A stretch of DNA of 64,000 nucleotides, taken from assembly GCA_028554755.1 (NCBI GenBank), contig JAPTOF010000010.1, positions 7,910,001 to 7,974,000 of the forward strand. The letters are read 5' to 3'. Numbering within the stretch: position 1 is the first letter of the stretch; the number at the start of each line of letters is the position of its first letter. Below are positions 61,951-64,000 of the stretch, piece after piece. Both the position numbers and the translations under genes were made by a program. The notes beneath the pieces are model-generated. The model worked only from the letters and a program-made list of their open reading frames with translations. It did no database searches and was not told the origin of the DNA. This DNA comes from Cordia subcordata. Taxonomy: Eukaryota; Streptophyta; Magnoliopsida; Boraginales; Cordiaceae.

Positions 61951-62808
61951 AGTGGTATCAGAGCCAGGTTGGAGGGAAGATGCTGGTTTGCATGAAAAAC
62001 GAAAAAAGAAACGCCGAAGAGGAGTAAAAAAAAAAATTCGCTGATCTGCTGGTCACGTTTGGCAGCCTTCCTGGAGTCCGATCAACAATCCGTTTGTTGC
62101 TGTGTTTTCGTCTCGGAGAGGAGAGTAAGCTACTAAAATTTCGTAACGATCCGACGGTCGAATTGTGAGGTACAAGCAGGTCAAGTTTTGTGAGTTTATG
62201 GTCAAACAATCAAACAGAAGGTTTGACCAGCGGGCTGCAGGGGTTTGACCACATTGACCGAGGGTCTCCCTACCATTTTCTGACGTCTTGAGTTCGTTTT
62301 TGAGGTCTGTTTTGCCAAATTTCTTGATGTATCGTGGGTGAGCCTTGAAATTAGGTAAAACAATGAAGTGGTGATAAAATTCTGCGAAAGTCTTTGAAGC
62401 ATTGTGTAAGCAAACACATTTAGCCGACTAGTGAACAAACTTCTAGAGGAGAGAAGTTTAGATGAGTAGACTAGTTGAAAAAGGTTCGATTCGAGGGAGG
62501 AGTCACGCGAAGAGAGTCTACGTAGCTGAACGATCAGAGTCTGGCCAGACAACTGATAAGGAATGCTACTGCTAGAAGAGAAGACCACGTCCGAGATGCC
62601 TTATGTCGAGGGAGGACGTAAACAACCTCAAGAGGTCGAGGTTAGACGGCATGAAGAGGGATGTTGGGGATGACTCCGAAAACCTGCTAGGATGTGTTGG
62701 TGGCTGTTGCCGTGAAGAGTGTTGTCGAGCAAGGGCTCTAGCATAAAGATAGTGAAGAGGTTCCAGTTGCGGCAAAGAAGCTTCAGACTTTTCGCCAAGG
62801 GAGGAATT

Positions 62809-63325
62809 TGTTGGGTTATGGCTCAAAGTCCAAGCCCATACAAATTAGGAAAAAGTTTTAATGAGAATTAAAATTCTAGTTATGGTAAGAGTCTTAATTA
62901 TGGTAGGATTGATAGATGAGGAAATCCTTTGTCTTGGAGGATAAGGAAATCTCCTCTATAAATAGGACTCTTGCATTAGTTGTATAAGGTGTGCCTTAGG
63001 AGTGTGCCTTGGGGCCAAACCCCATGCGGGTGTGGGTGAGAGAGAGAGCCTGAGAGCATTAATAGTGTCTTATATTCGTTCTAGTCCTGTTGAGGATAGA
63101 ACCATTGTAAGAACTCTGTGGGGAAGGTTTAGACTTTTCTATCTGTGCAAAAAGTCATCACCCGAGTTGTAATCCCATTATTATTGAATAGTGGGAATTA
63201 TCCCAGAGGGAATCGTGGATGTAAGCAGAGGGCCAAACCATGTTTAATAGCGCGTATTCTTTTCTCGTTACATATGCTTTAATTCCGCTGCGTGAGTGTG
63301 TGTCATGCGTCCTAATTACCCAACA
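62809..63325 (+). repeat. 3' LTR
   Basis: 517 bp, same ends as the 5' LTR. Differs by single copy of the 79-bp segment, scattered substitutions and a short extra stretch near 63190-63205 (ATTATCCCAGAGGG), so the insertion is not very recent. Confidence 0.92.
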
Positions 63326-64000
63326 GATAGCTTTTGCGATGGTTGTTTTTCCTATTCCTCCCATTCCACAAATGCCAATCATGCGAACATCTTTTGAACC
63401 GATGCATAATAGAGATTGCCTTTTTTCAACCCGAGAATTTATTCCAACAGGGTAATGGCTACGTTCAAGTATGTTTGATTTAGTCTATGCACAACTTCTT
63501 CAACAATCTTCTGGATAAACATTGATTTATTACTGTGAATTCATAAAATTAAACAAATAAAGAAGAAGAGAACAGCTTTCAGATTGTGAAAACTGAGATA
63601 ATTGCAAACCTTTTCATGAAAGTTCAAATGGGAAATGCTGCACATACTGGAGACTGATTGTGATAGCCAGAACGAATGACAATATGTAATTTAGATATTG
63701 TGCTATGTAAATCAAATTGTGATAGCCCTAATTCTTTGTGTTTGTTTGGGTAGCATTACCATTAAATAAGCAAGGATAAATACACCTTCTAGTACTCTTG
63801 GCAATTCTTCATCATCCCAAAAGGTGTGTATATGAGCCTGAACTAAAGAAATGTATAGATGGTTGACGAAGTTCCTGCGTGTATCCTCCCCTTTAAAGCT
63901 AAGAAAAACATCATAATTCCAGCGATTAGTTGAAGACAAGGAAACGTTGTTTAGGATACTTTTATGTTTTATCTGCCATGAAGCAAATTTCAAGAAAGAG

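Larger units (their letters stand above)
61364..63325. mobile_element. Non-autonomous LTR retrotransposon (TRIM/SMART-like, Copia-type ends)
   Basis: A 1,962-bp element flanked by a perfect 5-bp duplication GATAG (61359-61363 and 63326-63330). 5' LTR is 61364-61950 (587 bp) and 3' LTR 62809-63325 (517 bp), both TGTTGGG...CCCAACA. The primer-binding site TGGTATCAGAGCC at about 61953, complementary to initiator tRNA-Met, follows the 5' LTR. A polypurine tract (AAGGGAGGAA, 62797-62806) precedes the 3' LTR. Each LTR has a TATA box CTATAAATAG (61511 and 62955). The 858-bp interior has no gag or pol; antisense ORFs there show no domain. It therefore depends on proteins made elsewhere. Orientation is plus, opposite to the host pseudogene. 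Confidence 0.95.
61008..63978 (-). pseudogene. Broken TNL paralogue
   Basis: Close in sequence to the TNL at 52967-57165, same strand. It retains the first half of the TIR exon (YDVFLSFKGEDTRRNFVNHL through DDEELPR) and the NB-ARC exon from MFIQKIVEE to about VDWKYK. Lesions: a small insertion after the ATG (ATGGCAGATAAAACATAA, early stop); loss of the TIR C-terminal half plus most of intron 1 by a deletion joined at CTCT near 63797; a one-base loss near 63454; an LTR retrotransposon inserted just after the P-loop; a one-base gain in kinase-2 near 61150; and everything downstream of about 61008 (rest of NB-ARC, LRRs) missing. Not functional. The duplication probably came first and the insertion later. 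Confidence 0.95.

Noticed and set aside
62202..62826. Antisense ORFs inside the LTR element (up to 128 codons)
   Set aside because: They run opposite to the element's own orientation and show no gag, protease, RT or integrase motif; Ser/Arg-rich composition fits chance.

Overview
The window is nuclear DNA from a flowering plant, most likely a eudicot. Evidence: spliced GT-AG genes, long AT-rich intergenic spacers, a TIR-NBS-LRR immune receptor (TNLs are rare or absent in monocots), a RALF peptide gene, a class A heat-shock factor, and many small plant-type transposons and microsatellites. I cannot name the species.

Layout, left to right. (1) The last four coding exons of RAD50 (+ strand, 1005-1706) enter from the left edge. 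(2) A cytosolic serine hydroxymethyltransferase gene lies at 4379-7242 (-, four exons, 471 aa). (3) A gene-free, repeat-rich stretch covers about 7.4-21.7 kb (MITEs, a tRNA-derived SINE, a large foldback, an orphan coding-like fragment). (4) Adenosylhomocysteinase lies at 21873-24076 (+, two exons, 485 aa). (5) From 24 to 37 kb there are no intact genes: three dispersed copies of an unidentified repeat, a frameshifted CC-NBS-LRR remnant, and a 1,265-bp Mutator-like element with 9-bp target duplications. (6) A one-exon RALF peptide gene lies at 37357-37749 (-), with a strong G-quadruplex motif upstream. (7) HSFA5-type heat-shock factor lies at 42637-46230 (-, two exons, 487 aa), with a perfect three-unit heat-shock element in its own promoter. 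(8) A tandem array of about 137-bp units at 48.8-50.35 kb is split by a 919-bp insertion with an 8-bp target duplication. (9) An apparently complete TNL lies at 52967-57165 (-, five exons, 1,091 aa). (10) A broken paralogue lies at 61008-63978 (-), into whose P-loop exon a 1,962-bp non-autonomous LTR retrotransposon has inserted.

Functional links: SHMT feeds one-carbon units into the folate/methionine cycle, and adenosylhomocysteinase clears the S-adenosylhomocysteine made when those methyl groups are used. The two genes lie about 15 kb apart, on opposite strands with their promoters facing each other. The right end is an NLR birth-and-death locus: tandem duplication, microhomology deletion, frameshifts and transposon insertion can be read in sequence.

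I found no convincing undescribed biological system. The best leads are the heat-shock elements in the HSFA5 promoter, the unidentified dispersed repeat with a conserved promoter-like/exon-like head, the foldback abutting an orphan coding fragment, and several elements that share internal GAACAAA-type minisatellites. Exon boundaries were placed by hand from splice signals, reading frame and family knowledge; no alignment or database search was run.
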